Position numbers and translations under genes: made by a program. From contig CACMJB010000002.1 of assembly GCA_902613915.1 (NCBI GenBank), positions 72,001 to 136,000 of the forward strand: a DNA stretch of 64,000 nt. The letters are read 5' to 3'. Of this stretch, positions 63,188 through 64,000 are shown one piece after another; position 1 is the stretch's first letter, and each line of letters starts with the position of its first letter. Below the pieces are notes generated by a model. That model was not told the origin of the DNA. It did no database searches and saw only the letters and a list, made by a program, of their open reading frames with translations. The stretch comes from an uncultured Pelagibacteraceae bacterium. Lineage in GTDB: Bacteria > Pseudomonadota > Alphaproteobacteria > Pelagibacterales > Pelagibacteraceae.

Positions 63188-63658
63188 ATGATAAAGCAAA
63201 AACTCCCATTAAGAACAGGAGTTGGCATAATAGTTTTAAATAAACAAAATAAAATTTTTGTAGGAAAAAGGAAAGATAATCCTGGAGACAAATGGCAAAT
63301 GCCACAAGGCGGTGTAGAAGCAGGAGAAGATTATATCACTGCAATGAGAAGAGAATTGTTGGAAGAAACTGGTATTCAAAATATTGAAATTATCAAAGAA
63401 ATTGACAAAATTTATCATTACGAATTACCCGAAAATTTAGTTGGTATAATTTGGAAAGGTAAATACAGAGGACAAAAACAAAAATGGTTTATCACAAGAT
63501 TTTTAGGTGAGGAAAAAGAGATAAATTTAAATACTAAACACGCCGAATTTAAAGATTGGAAGTGGATTGAGCCTAAATTTTTACCTGAAGTAATAGTTAG
63601 TTTTAAAAAAGATTTATATATTAATCTTCTAAAAGAAATTAATCTTGTTATTGGCTAA
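63188..63658 (+). CDS. rppH: RNA pyrophosphohydrolase
   Basis: A 156-residue Nudix enzyme that removes pyrophosphate from mRNA 5' ends and starts decay. The Nudix box is GGVEAGEDYITAMRRELLEE plus TG (about residues 38-60). The N-terminus RTGVGIIVLNKQNKIFVGKR and KQKWFITRFLGEE match RppH/NudH of alphaproteobacteria. It ends the obgE-to-rppH run and overlaps atpC tail-to-tail by 11 bases. Confidence 0.94.
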   Translation: MIKQKLPLRTGVGIIVLNKQNKIFVGKRKDNPGDKWQMPQGGVEAGEDYITAMRRELLEETGIQNIEIIKEIDKIYHYELPENLVGIIWKGKYRGQKQKWFITRFLGEEKEINLNTKHAEFKDWKWIEPKFLPEVIVSFKKDLYINLLKEINLVIG

Positions 63659-64000
63659 TTTCTTTTAAAGTTTCTAACTTGTAAGATGCTACGTATCTCT
63701 CTTTATCAGTAGATTGAGTATTTAGGTTTGCTTCTGCTTTTCGAAGAAGTTCGTTAATTTTACTTTTATCTAGATGGTCTAAATCTTTTGCGGTTGAAGT
63801 TAAAATTAATAAATTATTATTTGAAAACTCAACTGTTCCCTCTTCTAGATAATATTTTTTTTCAACTTCAGCTTTAATTGTAACGATCCCAGGTCTCAAA
63901 AATGTAATTAGGGGGATATGGTTATTTAAAATTCCCATTTGGCCTTCAAAAGAAGGAATTATTACTTCATTCGTCTCTTGTTTTAAAATTGTTTGATCTG
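63648..64000 (-). CDS. atpC: ATP synthase epsilon subunit, N-terminus beyond window
   Basis: The epsilon subunit of F1, which couples and inhibits rotation. The frame remains open to the right edge: upstream of the internal ATG at 63938 the codons read DQTILKQETNEVIIPSFEGQ, matching the epsilon N-terminal beta-sandwich, so the true start is outside, probably about ten residues away. Visible: MGILNNHIPLITFLRPGIV and a short C-terminal helix region. The other ATP synthase genes should lie right of the window. The 3' end overlaps rppH by 11 bases. Confidence 0.9.
   Translation of the reverse strand, partial: DQTILKQETNEVIIPSFEGQMGILNNHIPLITFLRPGIVTIKAEVEKKYYLEEGTVEFSNNNLLILTSTAKDLDHLDKSKINELLRKAEANLNTQSTDKERYVASYKLETLKEISQ

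Noticed and set aside
1-64000. CRISPR arrays, insertion sequences, phage genes or restriction/defence islands
   Set aside because: No regularly spaced repeats, transposases, integrases or paired inverted ends were seen. The HNH protein is a stand-alone housekeeping-type member.

Overview
This window is a stretch of a streamlined, AT-rich marine alphaproteobacterial chromosome, most likely of the SAR11 (Pelagibacterales) clade. The evidence is very low GC, intergenic spaces of mostly 0-30 bases, many overlapping start/stop codons, alphaproteobacterial gene orders (argH-lptM-lysA, hisC-tyrA/metX-metW, obgE-proB-proA-nadD-rsfS-ctpA-rppH, fdxA-carD), a SAM-II riboswitch closely resembling marine metX aptamers, and no mobile elements, CRISPR arrays or phage genes. 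The assignment is inferred from content, not from a marker-gene search.

Layout. 1-9090 (minus strand) is a translation block transcribed as GT4 glycosyltransferase, thrS, infC, rpmI, rplT, pheS, pheT, lepA. 9127-16706 holds an alpha/beta hydrolase and the nitrogen-assimilation genes gltD-gltB plus an SDR protein. 16841-19208 has uppP, tRNA-Arg(ACG) and an O-antigen ligase-like protein, all envelope or RNA functions. 19239-23357 has a thiolase, an HDAC-family deacetylase and acetoacetyl-CoA synthetase. 23627-29190 has the pyruvate dehydrogenase genes aceE and aceF, an EamA exporter and a thioesterase. 29197-31330 has two exported proteins, one with FG-GAP/UnbV domains and one cysteine-rich and unknown. 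31372-36092 is a TAXI-type TRAP transporter with an aminotransferase. 36250-40126 runs Suv3-like helicase, TerB-like, fdxA, carD. 40127-40455 looks nearly empty but contains an apparently complete transcription unit for a 22-residue Lys/Arg/Ala peptide. 40456-44306 has an acyl-CoA synthetase, tRNA-Leu(CAA), a BASS symporter, a tandem winged-helix regulator and a small membrane protein. 44305-47932 has YqaA, dsbB, coq7, HNH, an esterase, a HIG1 protein and a TlpA-like thioredoxin. 47963-56323 is mostly amino-acid metabolism: argH, lptM-like, lysA, plsC, a TtuC-like dehydrogenase, tyrA, hisC, metX, metW. 56324-64000 has gloB, rplU-rpmA-obgE, proB-proA, nadD, rsfS, ctpA, rppH and the end of atpC.

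The genes form a core-metabolism segment: translation, ammonium assimilation, pyruvate entry to the TCA cycle, scavenging transport, and Met/Lys/Arg/Pro/Tyr/His-related synthesis. Regulation visible in sequence includes a SAM-II aptamer joined to an intrinsic terminator with a plausible antiterminator before metX, a terminator between the TRAP binding protein and its permease, and several short-leader promoters. The most unusual items are the 22-residue basic peptide gene facing carD (whose product has a histone-H1-like lysine-rich tail), an aceE that carries its own N-terminal lipoyl domain, a tRNA-Leu whose CCA end lies four bases before a start codon, and a divergent gene pair whose two start codons share one CATG. 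No clearly new multi-gene defence or mobile system was found.
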